DNA of 64,000 nucleotides from Rhodospirillaceae bacterium. Lineage in GTDB: Bacteria > Pseudomonadota > Alphaproteobacteria > Rhodospirillales > Rhodospirillaceae. This document shows positions 19,034-27,436 of this stretch, piece after piece. The position numbers and the translations under genes were made by a program. Position 1 is the first letter of the stretch. Each line of letters begins with the position of its first letter. The notes below the pieces were generated by a model. That model ran no database searches, had not been told where the DNA came from, and worked only from the letters and a program-made list of their open reading frames with translations. The DNA is taken from positions 1 through 64,000 of the forward strand of contig SHWP01000005.1 in NCBI GenBank assembly GCA_009693785.1, in the 5' to 3' direction.

Positions 19034-19432
19034 TTAGAGGGCTAGCAGCGGTGGCAGAAAAACGACCCAAAGCACCCCTGCGACAATGAGAATGCCCGCG
19101 CCAGTAACGACAATTGAGGCGCGCCGCAATTTGGGCTCTGAACGTTGCAAGCTGCGCAGGCTAAGATGAGGTGCCAACAGGCAAAAAGCGCCCTCCGCTA
19201 ACAGCAGCCAGCCAAACGCCGTCAATACCAACGCAGGGCCAGACCATATATTGTGAAAAATGATAACTGCGGCCCCACAGAGGCCGACCATAGCCCCATG
19301 GCCGCGTACTGCTGACGAACCGCGTGCGAGAAGCGCTTCGCAATATTGGAGCCAAAAGCATCCGAAGTAGGTCTGGCTCAATCCCGCAATACTCAATATC
19401 ACTGCAGCAGCCCACTCAATCAGCATGATCAT
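19034..19432 (-). CDS. hypothetical small membrane protein
   Basis: A 132-residue protein with about four hydrophobic segments: roughly 5-25, 45-64, 66-86 and 104-127. A short basic stretch (LRSLQRSEPKLRR) precedes the last. I recognise no domain. It starts 9 bases after the DUF4139 gene stop, on the same strand, so co-transcription is likely. The hydrophobic pattern and tight spacing support a real gene, but the family is unknown. Confidence 0.6.
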   Translation of the reverse strand: MIMLIEWAAAVILSIAGLSQTYFGCFWLQYCEALLARGSSAVRGHGAMVGLCGAAVIIFHNIWSGPALVLTAFGWLLLAEGAFCLLAPHLSLRSLQRSEPKLRRASIVVTGAGILIVAGVLWVVFLPPLLAL

Positions 19433-19441
19433 TTGGCAGGC

Positions 19442-20869
19442 TTAGTTCGTGATCCTGGCAGTATAATCCAGCACGGCTTGCCCTTTCGCAGGAACGTCAA
19501 TCAGCCACTCAGCCACCTGCGCGTTGGCTTTGATATGAGGCAGGGTTTCGCGCGATATCTCCCAGGCGCCAAAAATCGGCTCGATCACGCGCACGGCAAC
19601 GCCTTTTGATTTTGCATTCTTCAACGTCACGCGCCAGGTGACTAAAGTAATTCGGTCCGAGGCGCGCACGAAATTTTGCTGTTCGCGTTCGGCCGTCACG
19701 TCAGCGTCGCGGCCAATGGTGATGCGCATTTCAGCGCCCTCAGCGGTGTGCGAAACGTTGTCTTCGCCCAGAAACTGCGGGGCACCGCTGGCATCTTGCC
19801 CATAAACACGAACGATTCCGGCGGGCAGTGGCAAGCCAAGGCCCGAGGCTTTGTCATTTTTTAGTGCGATGACCGTCTCAGCCTGAATGACAGGCGGGCG
19901 TTGTTGTACTTGCTGTTGGTAGAAATACTGTTCGCCTCGAACCGTGTATTCCTGCGTCGCGGCAATACCTGTTCCGCCGAGTAATGAGAGTTGCTTGGTG
20001 CGGTTGTTCTCGACGCTAACCGGATCGGCGATATCGTAGAGATGATAACCGCCAAGAGATTCTTGCTGAATCCCGTCGGCAGTGGCTGCCATACTTGTCC
20101 TTGCGGCGGTTACAACTATTTCTTCAATATCTCGGCCTGGCCTGCGTCGTTCAGAAACTTTGTTGATTTGCCCCGAAACCAACTTCACCTTCGCATCCTT
20201 GAAATCGATGCCGCTGTTATTGTTCAGCGTCGCCCAAGCCGTCAGGTCGAGGCGCTTTGCATCGGCATCGTAGTCGGCCACGTAATTTGTCCGCCAAGAC
20301 AACCCGCCGGTGAGATAGCTGAGCTCGGATTTGACGTCTTGGTTTGCTTTGCCACGCACCGCGATGAGCAGCGTCGGCGTGGTGCGCAAACCCTCGGGCA
20401 AACCATCAAACACAATGCGGCCGGGCACTTGGGTGTGGATTTTCCCACCGATATCCAACACCAGCCCCTGATCGACCGCCAGCACCTTGGCGCGCTCAAT
20501 CGTGTCGCGGCCGGTAGCGGGGTTGGTCGTCAGGACTGACACTTCATGGCCGAGGGCGCGTTCGAGCAGAACCTCGGGTGTGAGCACGTTGGCGTCAAAC
20601 GCCTGCTCGACAATGCGCAACGGCTCGCCCCCAAGGGTACGGAATAAAACCGTATCCGGCTGCATTTGGCCGCTCACGCCTGCGAAAGCGAGGGTTGCCT
20701 CGGGGCGAGTTAATTTCAGAGTGCGTTGATCCTTAACCAGCGCAAAATCGCTTTCGTAAATTGTCAGTTCCAAGCCGGTGCGGGCCTCGGGCGGGACAAC
20801 GATTTCCTGAGCTTGTACGGCCCACGGCAAAGTGAGGATGGCAAGGATAAATGAGCGTAAAGACAGCAT
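19442..20869 (-). CDS. DUF4139 domain-containing exported protein
   Basis: A 475-residue exported protein of the DUF4139 family, function unknown. ATG at 20869 gives a clean signal peptide (MLSLRSFILAILTLPWAVQA, cut near residue 21). The mature part begins with a DUF4139-type N-terminal strand region (ELTIYESDFALVKDQR) and has the family block YLTGGLSWRTNYVADYD near 185-200. The central linker (about 240-300) contains DIEEIVVTAAR, which looks like a TonB box; it is followed by GGYHLYDIADPVSVENN, where the conserved C-terminal domain resumes. The longer frame from 20956 has no signal-peptide logic. Confidence 0.87.
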   Translation of the reverse strand: MLSLRSFILAILTLPWAVQAQEIVVPPEARTGLELTIYESDFALVKDQRTLKLTRPEATLAFAGVSGQMQPDTVLFRTLGGEPLRIVEQAFDANVLTPEVLLERALGHEVSVLTTNPATGRDTIERAKVLAVDQGLVLDIGGKIHTQVPGRIVFDGLPEGLRTTPTLLIAVRGKANQDVKSELSYLTGGLSWRTNYVADYDADAKRLDLTAWATLNNNSGIDFKDAKVKLVSGQINKVSERRRPGRDIEEIVVTAARTSMAATADGIQQESLGGYHLYDIADPVSVENNRTKQLSLLGGTGIAATQEYTVRGEQYFYQQQVQQRPPVIQAETVIALKNDKASGLGLPLPAGIVRVYGQDASGAPQFLGEDNVSHTAEGAEMRITIGRDADVTAEREQQNFVRASDRITLVTWRVTLKNAKSKGVAVRVIEPIFGAWEISRETLPHIKANAQVAEWLIDVPAKGQAVLDYTARITN

Positions 20870-20983
20870 GAGACGGCTCGCTGAATAGGGGGTGCAAGGT
20901 GCGTTTGAACGGAAAGCGCTTGCCCGCAGACTCCGTTGGAATATTGTCCGCATCATGGCAGCGAACCAGCGGAGCGCAAAGCG

Positions 20984-22159
20984 GTGTTAACAACCTCGTT
21001 GGCTATGACCGTGGTCGCAATTGCATTGGCCGCCGTGGCGATTTGGGCGGCAATCCGGGCCATGGGCAGTTCACGTCAAGACGGCGAACGTCTGACAATG
21101 CTGTCAGAAGCCATGATGCGCCTGGCCGAGAGCCAGGCCGGGCTAACCGGCCGCCTCTCACAAATGGCTGAGGGGCAGGTTGCAGCCCAAGCGAGCGTAG
21201 CCGAGCGCCTGCAGACACAGGAGCGCAACGTCACCAAATTTCTTGACGAACGTCTGGCGGAGGTGACCCGCCGCGTCGGTGAAAATTTGCTAAAGGCGGG
21301 TGAAAAAACCACCGAAACGTTGAGCCATTTGCACGAGCGCTTAGCCATCATCGATTCGGCACAAAAGACCATTACTGATCTTTCGCAAGATGTTGTCAGT
21401 TTGCAAGACTTGCTCTCGAATAAACAAGCTCGTGGCGCGATCGGCCAGGTCCAGATGGAAGACTTGGTGCGCAATATGCTGCCATCGGGCGTATATGAAT
21501 TTCAATTCACGCTCTCGAACGGTAAGCGGGCTGATTGCGTGATCAAGCTGCCCAATCCGCCGGGCTTAATCGCGGTTGATTCCAAGTACCCCCATGACGC
21601 CTATGCCCGCATGATGTCGGCAGCCGATGAACGCGAGCTAGCCGTCGCCACACAGGCGTTTCGCTCTGATGTGCTCAAGCACATCAAAGACATTGCCGAG
21701 AAATATATTATTCCTGGTGAAACCTCGGACTCGGCCATCATGTTCGTGCCGGCAGAGTCGGTGTTCGCGGAGCTGCACGAAAATTTCCCCGATGTGGTCG
21801 AGGCTGGCTTCGCGCGGCGGGTTTATGTGGTTTCGCCCACGACATTGATGGCCACGTTGAACACGGTGCGGGCGATTTTGAAGGATGCACGCATGCGCGA
21901 GCAGGCCCATTTAATTCAGCGCGAAATTGGTGAGCTAACCAAGGATGTTGTGCGGCTTGATAAGCGTGTTGGTGAGTTGGGCAAACATTTCGATTTGGCC
22001 CAGCGCGATATTAAAGACATTCAAACTTCTACCGAGAAAATCGTCAAACGTGGAACTCGGATCGAAACAATTCCGCTCGACTCTGCGGGCGAGGCCCTTG
22101 ATGAGCCAGCCGTGCTGGCCGTCGATCCACCACAACCACGGCGTGAACTATTGCAATAA
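20984..22159 (+). CDS. rmuC: DNA recombination protein RmuC
   Basis: A 391-residue RmuC homologue. It has an N-terminal membrane anchor (MTVVAIALAAVAIWAAI), a long coiled-coil to about 150, then the nuclease-fold domain with LPSGVYEFQFTLSNGKRADCVIKL, VDSKYPHDAYARM and FVPAESVFAEL, followed by a second helical region. RmuC limits inversions at short repeats and is associated with DNA recombination. GTG at 20984 has a GGAG 10 bases ahead; TTG at 20936 and ATG at 21005 are alternatives. It is divergent from the DUF4139 gene and followed by the SPFH gene. Confidence 0.92.
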   Translation: MLTTSLAMTVVAIALAAVAIWAAIRAMGSSRQDGERLTMLSEAMMRLAESQAGLTGRLSQMAEGQVAAQASVAERLQTQERNVTKFLDERLAEVTRRVGENLLKAGEKTTETLSHLHERLAIIDSAQKTITDLSQDVVSLQDLLSNKQARGAIGQVQMEDLVRNMLPSGVYEFQFTLSNGKRADCVIKLPNPPGLIAVDSKYPHDAYARMMSAADERELAVATQAFRSDVLKHIKDIAEKYIIPGETSDSAIMFVPAESVFAELHENFPDVVEAGFARRVYVVSPTTLMATLNTVRAILKDARMREQAHLIQREIGELTKDVVRLDKRVGELGKHFDLAQRDIKDIQTSTEKIVKRGTRIETIPLDSAGEALDEPAVLAVDPPQPRRELLQ

Positions 22160-22245
22160 GGCAGCCCCGCTCTTGATTGCGCCAGGTTTTCGCCTTAAAT
22201 GGCGGTCAGCGTGACCGTATTGTCCGCATAGGGGAGTGCCCGCTC

Positions 22246-23207
22246 ATGACCGAATCGGTTTTCGCCGTTTTTGTTCTCATCCTTGGCATCGTCATTGTTT
22301 TAAAAGCAGTGCTCGTGATTCCTCAAGGGTGGAATTACACGATTGAACGTTTCGGTAAGTACACCCAATCGCTTTCCCCCGGGCTTCATCTCATCACGCC
22401 GTTCATCGAGAATGTCGGACGCAAGACGAACATGATGGAACAAGTGCTCAATGTACCATCACAACAAGCCATCACCAAGGACAATGCCGCCATAACGGTC
22501 GACGGCGTGATGTTCTTTCAAGTGTTGGACGCAGCCAAGGCGGCCTATGAGGTGAGCAACATCGTCGTGGCTATCATGAACCTGACCATGACAAACATCC
22601 GTACTGTTATGGGCAGCATGGATTTGGACGAGTTGTTGTCGCAGCGCGACGCCATCAATGCCCGGCTACTGCGGGTGGTTGACGAGGCCACTTCGCCCTG
22701 GGGCATCAAAGTCACCCGCATCGAGATCAAGGACATTCAGCCCCCGCGCGACCTGGTGGATGCCATGGCCCGGCAAATGAAAGCCGAGCGAGAGAAACGG
22801 GCACAGGTGTTAGAGGCTGAAGGCGCTAAGCAAGCTGCGATCTTGCGGGCGGAAGGGCAAAAGCAAGGCCAAATTCTGGAAGCCGAAGGCGAGCGTGAAG
22901 CGGCGTTCCGCCCCAAGCCGAGGCACGTGAACGCCTAGCCCAAGCCGAAGCGAAAGCCACTGAAATGGTCTCTGAAGCCATTGCCAAGGGTGATGTGCAA
23001 GCAGTGAATTATTTCGTCGCGCAGAAATACATAGAGGCCTTGAAAGAAATTGCGAGCGCGCCCAATGGAAAGCTGGTGTTGATGCCGCTGGAGGCCAGCG
23101 GAGTGATCGGTGCGATCGGGGGTATTGCCGATCTCGCGCGCGAGGCTTTCGGTAAATCAGGTGCGGCAGCAGCGCCAAAAGGTGCCCGCCTTCCCACCGC
23201 CGGTTAG
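22246..23207 (+). CDS. qmcA: SPFH/band-7 membrane protein (QmcA-like), frameshifted
   Basis: Read through one frameshift this gives about 320 residues of a stomatin/QmcA-type protein: an N-terminal membrane helix ([20 protein letters not shown]), the SPFH domain with [30 protein letters not shown] at its end, then an Ala/Glu-rich coiled coil ([20 protein letters not shown]). The first frame ends at 22938 with a non-family tail. The second frame holds [14 protein letters not shown] and the conserved C-terminus to 23207. CCCC at 22911-22914 should be five C to join them. QmcA-type proteins form membrane microdomains with NfeD, which follows. ATG 22246 has an AGGGGAG site. Confidence 0.9.
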
Positions 23208-23231
23208 AGATGCGCCGTGGGGGAGAACGCC

Positions 23232-23678
23232 GTGACCGAATTCCTCGAGAGCTTTAACCACTGGAGTTGGTGGATTTTTGCCCTCGGCCTTTTTGTGATC
23301 GAGCTGCTTGCTCCTGGCGTATTCTTTTTATGGCTAGGCCTGGCCGCAGCCGTGGTTGGGTTCATCGTTCTGGCATTGCCCGATTTGGGCTGGCAGACGA
23401 ATTTTGTAATCTTCGCTGTGCTGGGGGTTATTTCAGCTGCGCTGGGCCGTCGATTTTGGAAAGCCAAGCCCGATGACAGCGCCGACCCCACCCTCAATCA
23501 GCGTGGTGCGCAATATATGGGGCAAGTATTTACGCTCGATACTGCCATCGAGAACGGTCACGGCCGCATGAAAGTAGCCGATGGGTCATGGCTGGTGGCA
23601 GGGCCCGATCTGCCCAGCGGCACGAAAGTGCGCGTGATCGGCGTCGAGGGCGCGCGCCTCAAAGTCGAGAGCGTTTAG
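23232..23678 (+). CDS. NfeD family membrane protein
   Basis: A 148-residue short NfeD (YbbK/YbbL-type partner) with two to three N-terminal membrane helices (about 10-30, 32-53, 56-75) and a C-terminal OB-like beta-barrel, seen as GQVFTLDTAIENGHGRMKVADGSWLV and GTKVRVIGVEGARLKVE. NfeD proteins work with SPFH proteins such as the preceding gene in membrane-domain quality control. GTG at 23232 follows a GGGGGAG site at good spacing; GTG at 23217 would be poorer. Confidence 0.9.
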   Translation: MTEFLESFNHWSWWIFALGLFVIELLAPGVFFLWLGLAAAVVGFIVLALPDLGWQTNFVIFAVLGVISAALGRRFWKAKPDDSADPTLNQRGAQYMGQVFTLDTAIENGHGRMKVADGSWLVAGPDLPSGTKVRVIGVEGARLKVESV

Positions 23679-24343
23679 TAACTCGACCTAGCGCTCGGCG
23701 ATGAGACCGTACCTGCGGCATCGACATCGCGGGGCACTTCAATCCGCACAGTTCTGGTCGTACCTGAGGCGCCCGGGAAATCCTTGAACAGAGCTTCAAG
23801 GATATACGGCATGACAGGCACAATTTGGCCGTTCAGGCCCTCGCTCAAGGCACGGCCCTCGAACACACGTTCAGGTTTGGCCGAATCGTACGTGGCCCCG
23901 TTGTAGATATCGAGATCAACCCGGCGCACATAAACTTGTTGGGTGTTGGCATAATTATCGTTGATCGGATCGTACCAGCCGCCCCAGCGCCAGTGAGGCC
24001 CGCCGAAGCCATACCCTATCCCAACGTTAACATTGCTGCTGCGCACATCGGGGCTAGGGCCCTCGACGCCGTATTTCAGGGTCACCACAAAATCGGCTTT
24101 GCCTGCGCCCGTAAACTGCCGCAGGCCTAAGCCCACAAGTTTGTTGTTCAACATATCTGCGTATTGCTTGTACTCCAGGCTTTGTTCCTGCTCCTTATCA
24201 AGCGCCGTAATCGCAAAGCTTTGGCCCGAGGGCGCGGCAGGTAAGGTATGAAAGCGCGTGACATCTGAGGTGACATAACGTGGGCCCACGCAAGCCGACA
24301 AAGCAAAAGCCCCAACAATCAGACCAATCAAACGAGTTTTCAC
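23675..24343 (-). CDS. DUF4136 domain-containing lipoprotein
   Basis: A 222-residue predicted lipoprotein. The signal peptide ends in a lipobox, ALSAC, with Cys18 as the lipidated residue. The rest matches DUF4136: strands around TRFHTLPAAPSGQSF, ADFVVTLKYGVEG, a Gly/Trp-rich loop (GYGFGGPHWRWGGW), VYVRRVDLDIYNG and FEGRALSEG. Function is unknown. It overlaps the opposing nfeD end by 4 bases. Confidence 0.88.
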   Translation of the reverse strand: MKTRLIGLIVGAFALSACVGPRYVTSDVTRFHTLPAAPSGQSFAITALDKEQEQSLEYKQYADMLNNKLVGLGLRQFTGAGKADFVVTLKYGVEGPSPDVRSSNVNVGIGYGFGGPHWRWGGWYDPINDNYANTQQVYVRRVDLDIYNGATYDSAKPERVFEGRALSEGLNGQIVPVMPYILEALFKDFPGASGTTRTVRIEVPRDVDAAGTVSSPSARSSY

Positions 24344-24461
24344 ATCAACCTCCTAGCGCGAATCGGTGCGCGGTCATAACTGCAATGTGTGGCACGCAGC
24401 CTTCGAAATCAAGGCGCAGACTACGTTAAAAATATGGCTAGTGGGTGGCGTGGCCCTTGGC

Positions 24462-25055
24462 TTACATCGGGCGGCGCGCCTTGAGTGCGGCCGAAATAGT
24501 GCCGTCATCGAGGTAATCAAGCTCACCCCCAACGGGCACGCCATGCGCCAAGCCAGAGATAATGATGCCTGCATCTTTCAGTCGGTCAGTAATGTAGTGC
24601 GCCGTGGTTTGGCCGTCGACAGTCGCGCTAAGCGCCAGCACTACTTCCTTGACGCCCCCAGCCTTCACGCGTGCGAGCAAGTGGTCAATTTTCAAGTCCT
24701 CGGGTCCGATGCCATCGATGGGCGAGAGCAACCCGCCAGTGACATGGTAGCGGCCCTTGAACGCCGTTGTGCGCTCCATCGCCCACAAATCCGATACGCC
24801 CTCGACCACGCAGACGATCGATCCGTCCCGTCTGGGATCTGAGCAAATCGCGCAGGGGTCTTGGCTATCGAAGTTGCCGCAAGTCGAGCAAATCCGCACG
24901 GTTTCGGCAGCCGCGGTCATGGTGCGCACGAGCGGATCGAGCATGGTCTCGCGTTTTTTGAGCAGCGCCAGTGCGATACGCCGCGCCGAGCGGGGCCCCA
25001 AGCCTGGCAACTTCGCCAGATGGCGAATCAGCGCTTCGATTTCCGTGCCGGCCAT
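24462..25055 (-). CDS. recR: recombination mediator protein RecR
   Basis: A 197-residue RecR, which with RecF/RecO loads RecA on gapped DNA. The N-terminal helix-hairpin-helix ([16 protein letters not shown]), the zinc site with Cys56, Cys59, Cys68 and Cys71, the Toprim signature ([12 protein letters not shown]) and the C-terminal [13 protein letters not shown] are all present. It follows ybaB by 18 bases in the conserved dnaX-ybaB-recR operon. Confidence 0.97.
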   Translation of the reverse strand: MAGTEIEALIRHLAKLPGLGPRSARRIALALLKKRETMLDPLVRTMTAAAETVRICSTCGNFDSQDPCAICSDPRRDGSIVCVVEGVSDLWAMERTTAFKGRYHVTGGLLSPIDGIGPEDLKIDHLLARVKAGGVKEVVLALSATVDGQTTAHYITDRLKDAGIIISGLAHGVPVGGELDYLDDGTISAALKARRPM

Positions 25056-25073
25056 GGGCGTAATTTTGGAGCT

Positions 25074-25397
25074 TTAGAAGGGTAGCTTGAAACCGGGCGG
25101 TAACGGCAATCCGCCCGTGATCTTGCTCATTTCGGCCTGGGCGGCAGCATCGACTTTGCCCTTGGCATCATTGACAGCCGCGACGATGAGGTCTTCCAAC
25201 ATTTCTTTTTCGCTGGCGTTGATCAAGCTGGGGTCGATCTTGACGCGGCGTAGTTCACCCTTGCCATTCAACATCGCCGTGATCATGCCGCCGCCAGAAC
25301 TGCCCACCACTTCCATGTCACCCAAGCGCGCCTGCATTTCAGACATGCGCGATTGCATCTCTTGAACCTTCTGCATCATCTGGCCGAGGTTTTTCAT
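25074..25397 (-). CDS. YbaB/EbfC family nucleoid-associated protein
   Basis: A 107-residue dimeric DNA-binding protein of the YbaB/EbfC family. A Met/Gln-rich helix (NLGQMMQKVQEMQSRMSEMQ) is followed by the conserved strand region GGGMITAMLNGKGELRRVKIDPSLI and a Pro/Gly C-terminus (GGLPLPPGFKLPF). It lies between dnaX and recR as in most bacteria, which fits a role at sites of DNA repair or replication. The ATG has GGAGACCGCC upstream. Confidence 0.96.
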   Translation of the reverse strand: MKNLGQMMQKVQEMQSRMSEMQARLGDMEVVGSSGGGMITAMLNGKGELRRVKIDPSLINASEKEMLEDLIVAAVNDAKGKVDAAAQAEMSKITGGLPLPPGFKLPF

Positions 25398-25426
25398 AAT
25401 GGCGGTCTCCGGGTAAGGCGGTAAAT

Positions 25427-27124
25427 TTATTCTTCGGCGCGGCTGATACGATCGATCTTCGCGCGGGGGAAGGCCTCAAGCAAAGATTTTATCAAGGGGT
25501 CGGCCTTGGCCCGTTCTTCGTCTTGTTCATAAAGGGTTTTCTCGCCAGCAGCATTGACGACACTCACGACCCAGCGCTGACCGGTCCATTGCGTCAGGTG
25601 CTTACCCACAAGGCCAGCGAGATCAGCAGGCGCGCCTTTATCGGGATTGAATTCAATGCGGCCATCCTCGAAGCGAACCAGCCGCACGCTGCGTTTCAGT
25701 AACGCCGCTAGCTTGATCTCACGTTTGCGCTCAAACAGCAGTGCCACATCGGCGAAGGATTTGAGTGCCACTGCTTCGGTCGTTTGCGTCGCTACGGGTT
25801 CAGCAATGGGGCGCGATTGCGGCGTCGGAGAATACCCTGACGAGCCTACAGCCATGGCCCGTGGCGCTGGTGATGGAGTAGTCGCAGGAGTTACTTTTGG
25901 CGCGGCAGGAACGACGCCGCCGCTTTGCAATGTCTTGAGAGCGTCGCCGGGCGTTGGCAAATCCGAGGCATAGGCCAATCTGATCAAAATCATCTCGACA
26001 GCTTGAAGTGGAAGTGGTGCCGAACGAGCCTCGCTTAACCCCTTCAGTAGCATTTGCCAGGACCGCGACAGCACCGCCACCGATAGGGCTTTGGCCATGG
26101 TCACGCCACGCGTGCGTTCGGTTTCCGCCAAGCCCGGATCGCGCGCTGTCTCTGGCGAGATTTTCACCCGCGTGAGCCAATGGACCAGCTCCAACAAATC
26201 TTGCACAACCACGACAGGGTTGGCGCCCGCAGCATATTGATCATGCAACATACCAAGCGCGGACTTGGCATCGCCCGTCATGACCGCGTCGAACAGGTCG
26301 AACACACGGGCCCGGTCGGCCAGACCCAACATGTCCCGCACGGCTTGTTCAGTGACGGTTTGATCGCCTGCGCCAGCAGCCTGAGAGATCGCCTGGTCAA
26401 GAATCGATAGCCCGTCGCGCGCTGAACCATCGGCTGCGCGTGCGATCAATGCCATTGCGCCTGGCTCGACCTTGGCGGCTTCACGCTTAGCAACATCGGA
26501 AAAAAGTCTGATCAAGTCGTCCGATTCAATGCGTCGCAAATCGAAGCGCTGGCAGCGCGACAATACTGTCACGGGAACTTTGCGGATTTCAGTGGTCGCA
26601 AAGATAAACTTTACATGGGCAGGTGGCTCCTCCAGCGTTTTCAACAGCGCATTGAAGGCTTTCTCCGACAGCATGTGCACTTCGTCGACAATGTAGACCT
26701 TGTAGCGCGCCGACGTAGGCCGATAACGAACACCGTCGAGCAACTCGCGGATATCGTCGATGCCTGTGCGGCTCGCCGCGTCCATTTCCAACACATCGAC
26801 GTGGCGGTCTTCCGCAATGCCAGTGCAGTGCACACATACACCGCAAGGGTCAGGCGTAGCTCCCCCGTTGCCGTCAGGCCCAATGCAATTCAACGCGCGC
26901 GCGATCAGGCGGGCAGTTGTGGTTTTTCCCACACCTCGCACACCCGTGAGCATATAACCCTGAGCAATGCGGCCTGAGGTAATGGCGTTGGTCAACGTGC
27001 GCACGACTGCTTCCTGCCCGATCAAGTCGGTGAACCGCGCAGGGCGGTATTTGCGCGCGAGCACCCGGTAGTTGGCAGCGCTTGTGCCGGTCGCGGCCGC
27101 CGGATCGGATGCGGTATCGGTCAT
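25427..27124 (-). CDS. dnaX: DNA polymerase III subunit gamma/tau
   Basis: A 565-residue clamp-loader ATPase. Walker A is GVRGVGKTT (61-69), the zinc module uses Cys80, Cys94, Cys97 and Cys100, Walker B is DEVHM (147-151), and the SRC motif is SRCQRFDLRR. After domain III a Pro/Ala linker (about 400-450) leads to a C-terminal tau-like domain (VALKSFADVALLFERKREIKL). No A-rich slippery site for a gamma frameshift is visible. ATG at 27124 is chosen because the longer frame would overlap the SRP RNA. Confidence 0.96.
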   Translation of the reverse strand: MTDTASDPAAATGTSAANYRVLARKYRPARFTDLIGQEAVVRTLTNAITSGRIAQGYMLTGVRGVGKTTTARLIARALNCIGPDGNGGATPDPCGVCVHCTGIAEDRHVDVLEMDAASRTGIDDIRELLDGVRYRPTSARYKVYIVDEVHMLSEKAFNALLKTLEEPPAHVKFIFATTEIRKVPVTVLSRCQRFDLRRIESDDLIRLFSDVAKREAAKVEPGAMALIARAADGSARDGLSILDQAISQAAGAGDQTVTEQAVRDMLGLADRARVFDLFDAVMTGDAKSALGMLHDQYAAGANPVVVVQDLLELVHWLTRVKISPETARDPGLAETERTRGVTMAKALSVAVLSRSWQMLLKGLSEARSAPLPLQAVEMILIRLAYASDLPTPGDALKTLQSGGVVPAAPKVTPATTPSPAPRAMAVGSSGYSPTPQSRPIAEPVATQTTEAVALKSFADVALLFERKREIKLAALLKRSVRLVRFEDGRIEFNPDKGAPADLAGLVGKHLTQWTGQRWVVSVVNAAGEKTLYEQDEERAKADPLIKSLLEAFPRAKIDRISRAEE

Positions 27125-27155
27125 GGGGCGAGATGCGGCCTGATAGATTTGAAGG

Positions 27156-27251
27156 CGAGAGACTGGACAGCGACCCAGGCGTGATTCGTTACGGCTGCTT
27201 CCTTCCGGACCTGACCGGGTTGGCGAGACGTCCGTCCACTGCCAGCCTCTC
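27156..27251 (-). ncRNA. ffs: signal recognition particle 4.5S RNA
   Basis: The minus strand carries the universal SRP RNA core, GGTCAGGTCCGGAAGGAAGC, followed by AGCC at 27190-27213, containing the GGAA tetraloop and the asymmetric loop that binds Ffh. The flanks GAGAGGCTGGCAG and CGCTGTCCAGTCTCTC pair to close the rod-shaped hairpin, giving a small RNA of about 96 nt, the size usual in Gram-negative bacteria. A -10 like TATATG lies at 27257-27262, five bases upstream of the proposed 5' end. It sits just upstream of dnaX, a common alphaproteobacterial order. End positions are estimated from the pairing. Confidence 0.94.
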
Positions 27252-27256
27252 AGGGG

Positions 27257-27262
27257 CATATA
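27257..27262 (-). promoter_or_regulatory. candidate -10 box of the SRP RNA gene
   Basis: TATATG on the minus strand lies five bases before the predicted RNA 5' end. The best upstream match, TTGCGC, is spaced 19 bases away, so the -35 is weak. Confidence 0.4.
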
Positions 27263-27436
27263 TCGACTATCGGTCCGCTCTGCGCAAGGCCGCCAGCAGC
27301 ATTTTCAAATTTCCCAAAAGCCCCTCAACAAATTGATATGTAAAGTCTTTTTGATATTGCTTTGGCCTTGGGTTGCGCGCAAAAGAGCCCCGACCAATAG
27401 CCCAACCACATTGTGGTAATTATAGTCACCGGCGTC

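Noticed and set aside
20936-20983. Longer RmuC start at TTG 20936
   Set aside because: Adds a Cys/His-rich lead with no membrane-anchor character; GTG 20984 has a better ribosome site.
24366-24842. Plus-strand coding frame opposite recR
   Set aside because: It is the antisense shadow of the conserved recR gene.
25427-27124. Programmed frameshift in dnaX making gamma
   Set aside because: No A-run slippery sequence or following hairpin is seen in the reading frame; a single tau-like product is expected.
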